Source: Cytophagales bacterium
Lineage (GTDB): Bacteria > Bacteroidota > Bacteroidia > Cytophagales > Cyclobacteriaceae
Assembly (NCBI GenBank): GCA_027317105.1
Contig: DAHVFH010000156.1
Coordinates: 48,525-112,524 of the forward strand
Length of the DNA stretch: 64,000 nt
Direction: 5' to 3'
This document shows, in pieces, positions 53,179-60,467 of the stretch. The notes beneath the pieces were generated by a model that did no database searches, was not told the origin of the DNA, and saw nothing but the letters and a program-made list of their open reading frames with translations. The position numbers and the translations under genes were made by a program. How positions within the stretch are numbered: position 1 is the stretch's first letter; each line of letters opens with the position of its first letter.

Positions 53179-53439
53179 TCATTGGGGGTTTTTCCAGATT
53201 AGTCGATGAGAAATCATTTCCGGCTTAGTATGTTCTTGAAGGACTACCAGGGCGCGTAAAGCTTTCCCCAGGCCCTCGAAATTCCATTGAGTAATTCCAG
53301 ATTCTTGTTGGGCCCTTGTTTTGTTGTTGGCAAGCTGCTGCAGCTCTAAGAAGATCTCCGGGAATTGGTCAATCTCTTTCGTAAGAACTTCAACCTGAAA
53401 GTTATACTGGCTGTGATCGATGAAGTGTGTACTTGCCAT
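53179..53439 (-). CDS. small hypothetical protein of the mobile element
   Basis: 86 residues. Helical, with FLELQQLANNKTRAQQESGIT and WNFEGLGKALRALVVLQEH. Not recognised. It is 1 base after the ParB-like gene stop and the last gene of this leftward cluster. Confidence 0.5.
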   Translation of the reverse strand: MASTHFIDHSQYNFQVEVLTKEIDQFPEIFLELQQLANNKTRAQQESGITQWNFEGLGKALRALVVLQEHTKPEMISHRLIWKNPQ

Positions 53440-53440
53440 T

Positions 53441-54247
53441 TTAGTTTGACTCGACAGAAAGTTTTGTTTGCATCAGCGCAAAAAGTTCTTCATGTTTTGT
53501 GGGTGTATTCATCCAACGGATTATAATATGGTCGTTCTTTTCATTCTTTAGGTTAATCTTTAATGCAACACGGAAGATCCATTGAAAGAACCAACCAAAG
53601 AGAAGGAAATATTCAACTATACTCCAAATAGCGTTTCGTGTTTGTTGGGCTTGAACCGGTTTATAATTCCAATTAAAAAAGAATTGATAGAAAGCAATAA
53701 GCTCCTTCCGATCGACCGCTATCACATGAATGAATTTTGATTTAAAGTCGAAATGGTTTCCCTGGTGGGAAGTTTGAAAATATTGTTTGAGGTATTTGTA
53801 TGCGGTTGCTGCTTGGAAATCAAAAAAATATTCTGTTACCTCTGCAGTAACAAACTCCCGGTCCCCAAATTTTGCAAAACAAGTTCTATGGTTGCCGCCT
53901 CCAATGATATAATTGTCACCGTACCTACTAAAAGAAACAACATCGTCAGAGTCATCGGGGTTGTCGAATGCCTGGTAAGCGTGATCCGGGCTTAATATTT
54001 TGTTGCGACTTAGATTCAAAAGCATTTCGATCCATGATCGATTTGAATAATTGCAATGGTAAGTACCGATAACATTTTTCAAAGGCACTTGTTGAACGGT
54101 CGTTGTGTTTTCTCTATAATGGTAAAACTGCAGATCCTCAACTTCCTCCATGGGAATAACTCTTTCCCAGGCCCATTCGGGAACTTGATTTAACCCTGTC
54201 TTTTGTTTGAACTCAATCAATTCGTCAATGGTCAAATTCGGCTTCAT
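53441..54247 (-). CDS. ParB/sulfiredoxin-like fold protein
   Basis: 268 residues from the ATG at 54247. Around residues 120-150, GDNYIIGGGNHRTCFAKFGDREFVTAEVTEYF resembles the ParB-N/Srx core (G-x-H-R nucleotide-binding signature). The C-terminal part has a hydrophobic segment (IVEYFLLFGWFFQWIFRVAL) that may be a membrane helix, unusual for ParB relatives. The function in the element is unknown. Confidence 0.5.
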   Translation of the reverse strand: MKPNLTIDELIEFKQKTGLNQVPEWAWERVIPMEEVEDLQFYHYRENTTTVQQVPLKNVIGTYHCNYSNRSWIEMLLNLSRNKILSPDHAYQAFDNPDDSDDVVSFSRYGDNYIIGGGNHRTCFAKFGDREFVTAEVTEYFFDFQAATAYKYLKQYFQTSHQGNHFDFKSKFIHVIAVDRKELIAFYQFFFNWNYKPVQAQQTRNAIWSIVEYFLLFGWFFQWIFRVALKINLKNEKNDHIIIRWMNTPTKHEELFALMQTKLSVESN

Positions 54248-54251
54248 AGAT

Positions 54252-54536
54252 TTATGGTTTGAAAAAAAGAAATGCGATAAATGCGCAAACAACTAATAAG
54301 GAAATAGTAAGAAATATTAAGCGGGACCTCTTTATCTCGTTTTTGTTAATCGTTTGAATTTGCTCGAGTGTATTATCCATCGCATCGATGGTGTCTTTGA
54401 TTAGAAGGTCTGCAATTGATTTTTTACTGATCGTAAAATCACACTCGGAATTAGAGCAACCAAAGGTAGCGCCCTTATCTGAAATTTTTCCTTTATGGCA
54501 CCGAGGGCAATCTCCAATTACATTCGTAAAGCTCAT
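54252..54536 (-). CDS. zinc-ribbon protein with C-terminal membrane helix
   Basis: 94 residues. The N-terminus has a C2-C2 zinc ribbon like those at the end of topoisomerase I (GDCPRCHKGKI...FGCSNSECDF), then a helical linker and a C-terminal transmembrane helix (LIFLTISLLVVCAFIAFLFF). Overlaps the upstream gene by 4 bases. It could tether DNA-related functions to the membrane; unproven. Confidence 0.55.
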   Translation of the reverse strand: MSFTNVIGDCPRCHKGKISDKGATFGCSNSECDFTISKKSIADLLIKDTIDAMDNTLEQIQTINKNEIKRSRLIFLTISLLVVCAFIAFLFFKP

Positions 54537-54859
54537 ATCTCAATCGTGGGACCGTTATTCATTAATTCAGGATTCTTTCTCACAATGCTTTTAATCTCCT
54601 GAATTATCGAATAGCTTTTGATTCGTTCATCTTTTTCTTTTTCATACCAGGTAATCCAGTGCTCAAGCGTTTCAGTAGGGCGACCATCTTTATCCCTGCA
54701 GTAGATCCCGGTGCCGGCATTATAGAAAGCCTTTAAACCATCGATACCAAAGATGTAATTCGGTTGCCCATCTGCACCGCACTGGATCCTTACCCAATCA
54801 GCATTCATGGGCAAGGGAAATGTAAGAGGGTTACCAAATGTTTTAAACTTTGTTTCCAT
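54533..54859 (-). CDS. hypothetical protein of the mobile element
   Basis: 108 residues, soluble, mixed secondary structure (NADWVRIQCGADGQPNYIFG, LEHWITWYEKEKDERIK). Not recognised. Its stop overlaps the zinc-ribbon gene start by 4 bases. Confidence 0.5.
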   Translation of the reverse strand: METKFKTFGNPLTFPLPMNADWVRIQCGADGQPNYIFGIDGLKAFYNAGTGIYCRDKDGRPTETLEHWITWYEKEKDERIKSYSIIQEIKSIVRKNPELMNNGPTIEI

Positions 54860-54879
54860 TGCTGTACTTAGGTAAAGTA

Positions 54880-55014
54880 TTACGACAACAGTTTAGCAAC
54901 AACCTGAATAACCACAAGAAATAGAATAATCTTCCAGATCAAACGATTTGATAGGATCCTAACTATTCCCTTAGCGAAACCTTGTTGGCGTTGTCTTTCT
55001 AAGTAGTCGCTCAT
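54880..55014 (-). CDS. 44-residue single-helix membrane protein
   Basis: ATG at 55014-55012, stop at 54882-54880. The product begins MSDYLERQRQQGFAKGI and has one hydrophobic helix (LIWKIILFLVVIQVVAKLL). It starts 2 bases after the stop of the preceding gene, so it is very likely translated. Too small for standard gene calling. Function unknown. Confidence 0.6.
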   Translation of the reverse strand: MSDYLERQRQQGFAKGIVRILSNRLIWKIILFLVVIQVVAKLLS

Positions 55015-55016
55015 AA

Positions 55017-55286
55017 CTATTCATTTATAATTTGAACTGATAAACTGAATTCTCTAATGGAGTCTGCAACAACCCTGCCCCGTTGCCAAGGCCAGGCGCT
55101 TGTGTACTTACCTGCGAAAGAACTTATATGAGAAAGCAAAACCTTTATCTGAATGGGGTTTAGCTGTCCCTCATGTTTAGAGAGCGTGGCATACGCCCGA
55201 ACGTGCGCTGTTGGGCGCGTTTGTGTCTTAGAAAATTCAGACACGTAGTTTACAAATATCTCGTTCATAATTTCGTTGGCGTTCAC
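55017..55286 (-). CDS. hypothetical protein of the mobile element
   Basis: 89 residues, helical (ANEIMNEIFVNYVSEFSKTQ; ATLSKHEGQLNPIQIKVLLSH). Not recognised. Its start overlaps the stop of the 308-residue gene by 4 bases. Confidence 0.5.
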   Translation of the reverse strand: MNANEIMNEIFVNYVSEFSKTQTRPTAHVRAYATLSKHEGQLNPIQIKVLLSHISSFAGKYTSAWPWQRGRVVADSIREFSLSVQIINE

Positions 55287-56206
55287 ATTCCAATTTGTAC
55301 GTCCTTACTTTTCACTGTTTCTTTTTTAACTGACTTGTCGAGTTCCTGCTTTGGTGGTGTTTTCATCATTTCATTAATTTTTTCCTCACCAATCCCTAAC
55401 ATACTTTTCAGGTTCCCTACCAGGTTAGTTAACGCCTGATTGAGTTGGGTAACTTTCAAGGACAAGTCTTTATTCTCCTTCTTGGTAGCAATAAGCTCTT
55501 GATGTTGTTGCTGCAATCTTTCGCGTAACGTCTTTGCTTCCTTTGCTGCCAATTCAGTTGAATAGGTTGCGCCACCTTTCAATAAATTTTCTGCCTCAAG
55601 AGATATGTGAATTTGATGACCCTTCTCCCCTACTAGGCGCTCAGCGAAGCTTCTATCTTTTACAAAGTGGTTGTGATTCAAAATATAAAGCTCTTTCAAA
55701 TGCTTTTCTAAAACTTTCTGATCACTCTTACCGAAAATTCCACCTTTATTGCTCTCTGCATAGTACTCCTGAAAGACTTTTTTGAATTCAGGGTTAGACA
55801 CCTTGCCTTCGTACTCCTTGAAAAGTTTATCATGAATATCTTTTTCCGCGTTGCTTCGGGCAACAACAAAATTTCTGACCGTTTGAAAATCCTCGGTAGC
55901 GGTAAGCCCGGTGTATCCAGTTTTATAAATTTCCTCTTGTGTTTTATCCATATTGGTTTTTGTTTTTACAATTTTGTTTGATTCGATCAGTGAAAGCTCA
56001 TCAGTAATTTGATGGTGACGCTCATTCGTAATTGATTTCCATTTCGTTGCTTGAAAATCAGGTTCAAATCCGTCTTTCGTTTGTTTCATTTCAAGGTCCT
56101 GAGTCATATAGAATTGACCATGCACGTCAGCCGCTATCCAGATTTTAGCAAACTCTCCTGCGTGTTCACCTTTGTATTTCTCTAACGTTACAAATTCTTT
56201 TTCCAT
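55283..56206 (-). CDS. coiled-coil protein of the mobile element
   Basis: 307 residues from the ATG at 56206 (a longer frame to 56236 is possible). N-terminal beta-rich region (FVTLEKYKGEHAGEFAKIWIA), a helical middle (FKKVFQEYYAESNKGG) and a C-terminal coiled coil (KEAKTLRERLQQQHQELIATKK). It resembles long uncharacterised proteins found in Bacteroidota conjugative elements. It sits right downstream of one 64-bp repeat. Confidence 0.55.
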   Translation of the reverse strand: MEKEFVTLEKYKGEHAGEFAKIWIAADVHGQFYMTQDLEMKQTKDGFEPDFQATKWKSITNERHHQITDELSLIESNKIVKTKTNMDKTQEEIYKTGYTGLTATEDFQTVRNFVVARSNAEKDIHDKLFKEYEGKVSNPEFKKVFQEYYAESNKGGIFGKSDQKVLEKHLKELYILNHNHFVKDRSFAERLVGEKGHQIHISLEAENLLKGGATYSTELAAKEAKTLRERLQQQHQELIATKKENKDLSLKVTQLNQALTNLVGNLKSMLGIGEEKINEMMKTPPKQELDKSVKKETVKSKDVQIGM

Positions 56207-56236
56207 GGTTGCTTTTGCCTTTACAATGTTACTCAA

Positions 56237-56300
56237 ACCAAGAAGATAACTTGGGGAGCTGCAGCTCAGGCCTCTCCGGGAGCGGACCAGGTGCTTTAAG
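56237..56300. repeat. 64-bp repeat, copy A
   Basis: 59 of 64 bases match the copy at 58899-58962. It contains the palindrome GAGCTGCAGCTC and is flanked by AAGATAACTT and its inverted form AAGTTATCTT (again at about 56354). It lies in the leader of the leftward coiled-coil gene cluster, so a shared operator or replication/transfer-related iteron is likely. Confidence 0.7.
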
Positions 56301-56361
56301 TTATCTTTAACCTGTCCAGGATTCCACCTCGAGCGCTGACCAGGCTCGATTGAAGTTATCT

Positions 56362-56622
56362 TTAACTTTTAACTCCCAAGTGTTTAAACAACTTCAAAAG
56401 CTCATCAGGCTCCCATGCCGATGGGTCGTTTAATCTCCTGTGTAGGCTTTGCCTGGACATGCCGATTGATTTTGCAATGTGATCAATGTTCTGACCAGAA
56501 AGGCGAATCAATTTGTTTGCATCTGTCCGGGTTTCAAGAAACTCCCTGGTTCTCCGAACCGGTTCTTTTTTAACAATATCCTGTACTTCTTGTAGTTCCT
56601 GTAACATTTTAGCCATTTTCAA
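56362..56622 (-). CDS. small HTH DNA-binding protein
   Basis: 86 residues. A helix-turn-helix is visible in LIRLSGQNIDHIAKSIGMSRQSLHRRLNDPSAW. It lies immediately upstream of repeat copy A and is a good candidate for the protein binding the AAGATAACTT motifs. It is 2 bases from the gene upstream. Confidence 0.65.
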   Translation of the reverse strand: MKMAKMLQELQEVQDIVKKEPVRRTREFLETRTDANKLIRLSGQNIDHIAKSIGMSRQSLHRRLNDPSAWEPDELLKLFKHLGVKS

Positions 56623-56624
56623 AT

Positions 56625-56927
56625 TTACCGCAATTTCTTCGATTCCTGGGTCGGAATACGCCTAATTGTAAAGGCCACTTTTGGCCGGCTGGTATTCCCC
56701 ATAAACCAGGTCTGTTCATCTCCGTAACTCTGGTAATCCCAAATCTTAAGCTCCCGTATTGAATCCACCTCCGTAAACTCATCGGTCGCAGGATTAAGAG
56801 AAAGAAATTTTCCCTGTTCTGTGTACAACGCGTAAAGGCTGCCGGTAACTCGTCCACCCTCAAAACCTGAATGGTCCAGCTCGGGCACATCAGAAAAAAT
56901 TTTCTTTAACCAATGAATTAGGTTCAT
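56625..56927 (-). CDS. hypothetical protein of the mobile element
   Basis: 100 residues, beta-rich (GSLYALYTEQGKFLSLNPAT, WDYQSYGDEQTWFMGNTSRP). Not recognised. It overlaps the preceding gene by 4 bases and precedes the HTH gene. Confidence 0.5.
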   Translation of the reverse strand: MNLIHWLKKIFSDVPELDHSGFEGGRVTGSLYALYTEQGKFLSLNPATDEFTEVDSIRELKIWDYQSYGDEQTWFMGNTSRPKVAFTIRRIPTQESKKLR

Positions 56928-57289
56928 GCTTCCAAAAGTTCGGAAAGTACCGTCCCTTGCCTTTTAACAGGAGTCTTTTGAAACGAGAGTTTTTTCAAAG
57001 CAAAAAGGTGCTTTTCTTTTATGCTCTCAACTTCAAAATATTCCTTAATAGCTTCTTTAATATTCTCAAGGGAATTATTCAATGTATCAACTTGACCTAT
57101 TAAAGTTCTTGTCTCGTTCTTCAATTTCTCAATTTGTTTGAGGTTATCAAAGTACTCATAAGATGCCTTCATTACAGCTTCACTATTTGCACTTGTACTG
57201 TAAACAGCTCTAAGCTTTTGCAACATCGTCCTATCTTCGTTATCGAGTTTCTTTATCCAAATATTTTTCGCTTTTTTATTGGGCATCAT
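56924..57289 (-). CDS. helical hypothetical protein
   Basis: 121 residues with a long predicted coiled coil (YFDNLKQIEKLKNETRTLIGQVDTLNNSLENI) and a basic N-terminus (MMPNKKAKNIWIKK). It recalls small BfmA/BtgA-type mobilisation proteins of Bacteroidota elements, but the resemblance is weak. Confidence 0.45.
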   Translation of the reverse strand: MMPNKKAKNIWIKKLDNEDRTMLQKLRAVYSTSANSEAVMKASYEYFDNLKQIEKLKNETRTLIGQVDTLNNSLENIKEAIKEYFEVESIKEKHLFALKKLSFQKTPVKRQGTVLSELLEA

Positions 57290-57307
57290 AAGATTTCAAT
57301 TCAATGG

Positions 57308-57859
57308 TTAATGGATTCTATTGACTCTAAAAAGGGATCGCTCAGCTTGCAATACCTCTGCAGTTTTCACTCTCCCCTTAAAGTCTCCTGCTTGAAAAGC
57401 CTTCAAAATTTCTTTAGCTTTTTTTTTTGAATCGCTTTCGCGTTGAGCTTTAAGTTCGTAGAAAGTTTTCCCGTCTTGTTTAATGGTCGTTTCATTCAGG
57501 ACAAAACAAATTCCGCTCGAACTCTCATCTTCAACGTCAGTAAGTACTTCGGTCACTGTTGTCTTACTGTGGACATAAAAAGAGGCGTGGTGGTCAATCA
57601 ATCTGAAACCATTGTCGTTATCAATGTAAAAGAAAAGTCTCCCGGAATCTTCATCAATCGCTAGCCCAAACCGATTCGTTAATAAACTGAATCTTTGCAC
57701 AAACCCAACAGACAAGTAGATCCTTCCTGAGTGTGGTGCTACGGTGATCACCTGGTCGCCATCGGCAACCGGCTTTCTTCCTCTCCTACCTTGCCGCTTC
57801 AAGGTCCGAGAGTCAAATAGTTTAAGTTTCATTTTCGTTGCAGAATTTTTAGTTGTCAT
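57308..57859 (-). CDS. hypothetical protein of the mobile element
   Basis: 183 residues, strongly basic start (KMKLKLFDSRTLKRQGRRGRKP), then a beta-rich core (GRIYLSVGFVQRF, GLAIDEDSGRLFFYIDNDN) and a helical tail. It overlaps the preceding gene by 11 bases. Not recognised; DNA binding is conceivable from the basic start. Confidence 0.5.
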   Translation of the reverse strand: MTTKNSATKMKLKLFDSRTLKRQGRRGRKPVADGDQVITVAPHSGRIYLSVGFVQRFSLLTNRFGLAIDEDSGRLFFYIDNDNGFRLIDHHASFYVHSKTTVTEVLTDVEDESSSGICFVLNETTIKQDGKTFYELKAQRESDSKKKAKEILKAFQAGDFKGRVKTAEVLQAERSLFRVNRIH

Positions 57860-58100
57860 CTTCTTCTTTGTCTAAGCCCTGGGCGTAATTCAAAAACTGT
57901 TGAAGCTCATTGGTCAGTTTATTTGAATCGATTACAATGGACTTCTTTTTATACTCATCAGTAATGAAATACACGTAGGCCTTCACTTCCATTTTTTTAT
58001 TTTCAAGAATGTCAAAACATACTAACCTATCGATGTGGTCAAGTTTTGAAAATTCGCTGTCTGGATTTAGTAACATCTTCAATCGTTTCTCGTAAGTCAT
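57849..58100 (-). CDS. small hypothetical protein
   Basis: 83 residues (MTYEKRLKMLLNPDSEF, MEVKAYVYFITDEYKKKSIV). Not recognised. 4-base overlap with the preceding gene. Confidence 0.45.
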   Translation of the reverse strand: MTYEKRLKMLLNPDSEFSKLDHIDRLVCFDILENKKMEVKAYVYFITDEYKKKSIVIDSNKLTNELQQFLNYAQGLDKEEDDN

Positions 58101-58357
58101 AGCCTAATGTTAAAAGTCAACTCAGCCTCGCAAGGATCCACCCGATGTAAACTTTCGCCAAGCAAAGGATTAGGAGAACATTTGTGAAGTGCTAACACCC
58201 CGTTATGTAACCGGTACAAAACCTTCAAAACTCCTTCTTGGCTTTCAGCTTCGGCCAGCTTCTCCGCCCTCTTTAAGAGAAAATTCTTTCGTGGGTCAAT
58301 AAGAAAAGGCTTCGCATTTGGTTGCGTCTTAGCCTTTTGGCAATTATCTTTGTTCAT
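58097..58357 (-). CDS. small hypothetical protein
   Basis: 86 residues (FLLKRAEKLAEAESQEGVLK; LYRLHNGVLALHKCSPNPLL). Not recognised. It follows the ssb hairpin and overlaps the next gene by 4 bases. Confidence 0.45.
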   Translation of the reverse strand: MNKDNCQKAKTQPNAKPFLIDPRKNFLLKRAEKLAEAESQEGVLKVLYRLHNGVLALHKCSPNPLLGESLHRVDPCEAELTFNIRL

Positions 58358-58401
58358 AATAATGGGATTATATCGTTGCAGATATTTGTTTCATTAATAA
58401 G

Positions 58402-58422
58402 CAGGGGGCCGCAATCCCCCTG
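58402..58422 (-). terminator. hairpin downstream of ssb
   Basis: CAGGGGG and CCCCCTG form a perfect 7-bp stem with a 7-base loop 14 bases after the ssb stop. The run of T after it (minus strand CTTATTAAT) is weak, so it may attenuate rather than end transcription into the small genes downstream. Confidence 0.45.
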
Positions 58423-58435
58423 TTTCTATTTAAGG

Positions 58436-58780
58436 CTAACCAGCCTTCTCTTTGGTGTCGAGTAACCTGACCATATTACCGTCAAGTACAATTTTCACGC
58501 GTTGTTGCTTCACCCCTCCTTTGTCCTCGAAGTGTTCAGTTTTCTTTCTCCCCTCTACATAGATCAAAGAGCCCTTGGTAAGAAACTTTAGTACACCACT
58601 CTCACCCCACAAAACGCACTCGTGCCATTCAGTTTCCGATTTCTTCTCACCTTCCTTCCCCGTCCAGACTTCCTCCGTGGCCAAACTGAATTCAGTAACA
58701 GTTTTATCACCTGCTACTTTCTTGGTTTCAGCATCTTTTCCGAGGCGTCCGATCAGCATAACTTTGTTTAATGTTGACAT
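58436..58780 (-). CDS. ssb: single-stranded DNA-binding protein of the mobile element
   Basis: 114 residues, one OB fold (LNKVMLIGRLGKDAETKKV, WHECVLWGESGVLKFLTKGS, LIYVEGRKKTEHFEDKGG). The usual Gly/Pro-rich linker and acidic DDDIPF tip are missing; the protein ends RLLDTKEKAG, so it cannot recruit partners through the tail as the housekeeping SSB does. Plasmid and conjugative-element SSBs protect the transferred strand. Confidence 0.9.
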   Translation of the reverse strand: MSTLNKVMLIGRLGKDAETKKVAGDKTVTEFSLATEEVWTGKEGEKKSETEWHECVLWGESGVLKFLTKGSLIYVEGRKKTEHFEDKGGVKQQRVKIVLDGNMVRLLDTKEKAG

Positions 58781-58834
58781 ACTTTTTTTGGTTTAAATTG
58801 ATATTTGTTTTTAACTGATTTGTAAAGTACGAAA

Positions 58835-58865
58835 TAAAAGTACGGGCTTTGTCCGTTTTTTGCAA
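58835..58865 (-). promoter_or_regulatory. promoter upstream of ssb
   Basis: On the minus strand TTG (58865-58863), 20 bases, TACTTTTA (58842-58835), with a second TACTTTAC at 58829-58822, both near-consensus -7 elements. Repeat copy B lies just upstream, as an operator would. Confidence 0.45.
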
Positions 58866-58898
58866 CACTGTGACCGTTTTTTTTTACACTTCGTTTTT

Positions 58899-58962
58899 AC
58901 CAAAAAGATAACTTGGGGAGCTGCAGCTCAGGATCCTCCGGGCGCGGACCAGGTGCTTTAAG
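58899..58962. repeat. 64-bp repeat, copy B
   Basis: Five mismatches to copy A at 56237-56300. It includes the same GAGCTGCAGCTC palindrome and AAGATAACTT boxes and sits about 35 bases upstream of the ssb promoter. The same relative placement ahead of two leftward clusters argues for common regulation. Confidence 0.7.
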
Positions 58963-59310
58963 ATAACTTGAAGTGTGCCGGTGGTGCCAGGCCTGGCCAG
59001 TGATCAGCCTTGTCAAGATAACCCTGAACCTTTCTCGCAAAAGCCTATTTGGGGTGTAGTGACTCCCGGGCGTTTGGCGGCCTCGAAGGAAAAATTTTAT
59101 GGGGTTTTGGGTTGGAAATTTTTACTGCGATGGCCAAGGTGGTGGCATGTGTGATCCCGGGAGACTAGCGGAACGAAGCGTAGGGGAAATCAAAAATTAA
59201 ACCTCCATATCAGAGAATGATTCTTTGTTCGTGATTTATTGCAATAAGGATAGAAGGGATTTAGCTATGCAATGACGGAAGCGTAGCGCACTCCCGAATA
59301 GCCTGGGCCG
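58963..59310. other. structured non-coding region beside repeat copy B
   Basis: No frame over about 40 codons. Contains inverted CTCCCGGG boxes (59063-59070 and 59156-59163), a related ACTCCCG at about 59291 and the paired strings GGAACGAAGCGTAG (from about 59170) and GGAAGCGTAGCGC (from about 59277). A nicking or replication origin, or a structured RNA, could be here, but nothing definite is seen. Confidence 0.4.
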
Positions 59311-60456
59311 TTAGGCATTGCCCAACCTTTGAAATCTTATCGAGTTTTTATCACCAAATTTTTCTACAAGCTGCAAAAAAAACACTTCATGGTACTGGAC
59401 CTTCAAAAGCATTTGCACTCTAAATTCAATTAAATCTTTAGCTACTCTTTTCTCGAATTTCATTAACGGAAAATATTGTTCTTCTTCGTCAAGCTGTTCA
59501 CTTAACTGATTTTTCATAAAACTTTCTTCGAGAAAAAAATTTATTGCATTCAACTGTTTCCAAACTTCTTTAACTTTTTGGACCTGACTAATAATCGAGA
59601 ACCCAATTTTTTCTCCCTGCAGCAACGTCAATTTAAAATTGAAATCATTTTTTGAAAAAAGAAAAAAGACATAGCGCAATAAAAATTCTACGTCTCCTTG
59701 ATGGTTAGAAATTGGAAAAGTTCTTGTGTTAAATTTTAAATCAATAAATGTCGCTTCAATTTTTTCAAACAACTCGTTGTCACTTTGCGGGTGACAAATA
59801 AGAAATAAATGATCACCTGATTTTGAATCGAGCGAAAACAACGGCCATGTTTTGGGATTGCATGTTATAAAAATGGCCTGTGTTTGCGGGAGTATGTGGG
59901 AGGTAAACAGGCCATTTGTATTTGAGTTTCGGAACACAATACTTTCGCTGTCCCACTCTACCACATTGTCATATCTAACAAACGTTCTTCCATCAAAAAT
60001 ACATAGAGGCAATTTGTACCGGATTGCTTCGGAATTGGATTTGAAAATACGGTTGGCAAATTGTGGAAGTGAATACCACTCCCCTTGACCGTTGTCTATT
60101 GGTACAAGCCCTATGCTTCTATTTAACAAAACTTTGGTGTCAGTTTCCTCGGTTATGTTGTTATTAGAAAATTCTGAGGGAGTAGATGAAATATGTTCAA
60201 CAAGATTCAACAAGGAACTTAGCGAATCGGATGTGTGATAAAGATTGATCAGGCTAAGTTTTTCTACAGTCTGTAAAGAACGGTGAGAAAATATTGAATG
60301 GTCCTCACGGCCAGGTTCGCGAAAAACAAAATAGATATCTTCGTTGGAATGTTGATACGTATTAAATGCCTCGGATTTAGAAATAAGAGAGAAACCGAAA
60401 AAAGAAAAGATTTTCGAAATCGGTAGTTGAGATATTTTCGCCCGGGCTATTGACAT
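59311..60456 (-). CDS. hypothetical protein, possibly primase-like, of the mobile element
   Basis: 381 residues. The start (ISKIFSFFGFSLISKSEAFN, DIYFVFREPGREDHSIFSHRS) is vaguely like the CHC2/DUF3991-type N-terminus of element-borne primases, and the middle (AIFITCNPKTWPLFSL, LFLICHPQSDNELFEKI) could be a TOPRIM-like fold. No zinc-binding cysteines are seen, so the idea is weak. 11 bases from the coupling protein gene. Confidence 0.45.
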   Translation of the reverse strand: MSIARAKISQLPISKIFSFFGFSLISKSEAFNTYQHSNEDIYFVFREPGREDHSIFSHRSLQTVEKLSLINLYHTSDSLSSLLNLVEHISSTPSEFSNNNITEETDTKVLLNRSIGLVPIDNGQGEWYSLPQFANRIFKSNSEAIRYKLPLCIFDGRTFVRYDNVVEWDSESIVFRNSNTNGLFTSHILPQTQAIFITCNPKTWPLFSLDSKSGDHLFLICHPQSDNELFEKIEATFIDLKFNTRTFPISNHQGDVEFLLRYVFFLFSKNDFNFKLTLLQGEKIGFSIISQVQKVKEVWKQLNAINFFLEESFMKNQLSEQLDEEEQYFPLMKFEKRVAKDLIEFRVQMLLKVQYHEVFFLQLVEKFGDKNSIRFQRLGNA

Positions 60457-60467
60457 TTTATGTTTAA

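Noticed and set aside
56609..56890. Minus-strand 93-codon frame
   Set aside because: Lies in another frame inside the 100-residue gene at 56625-56927, which has coupling overlaps and better composition.
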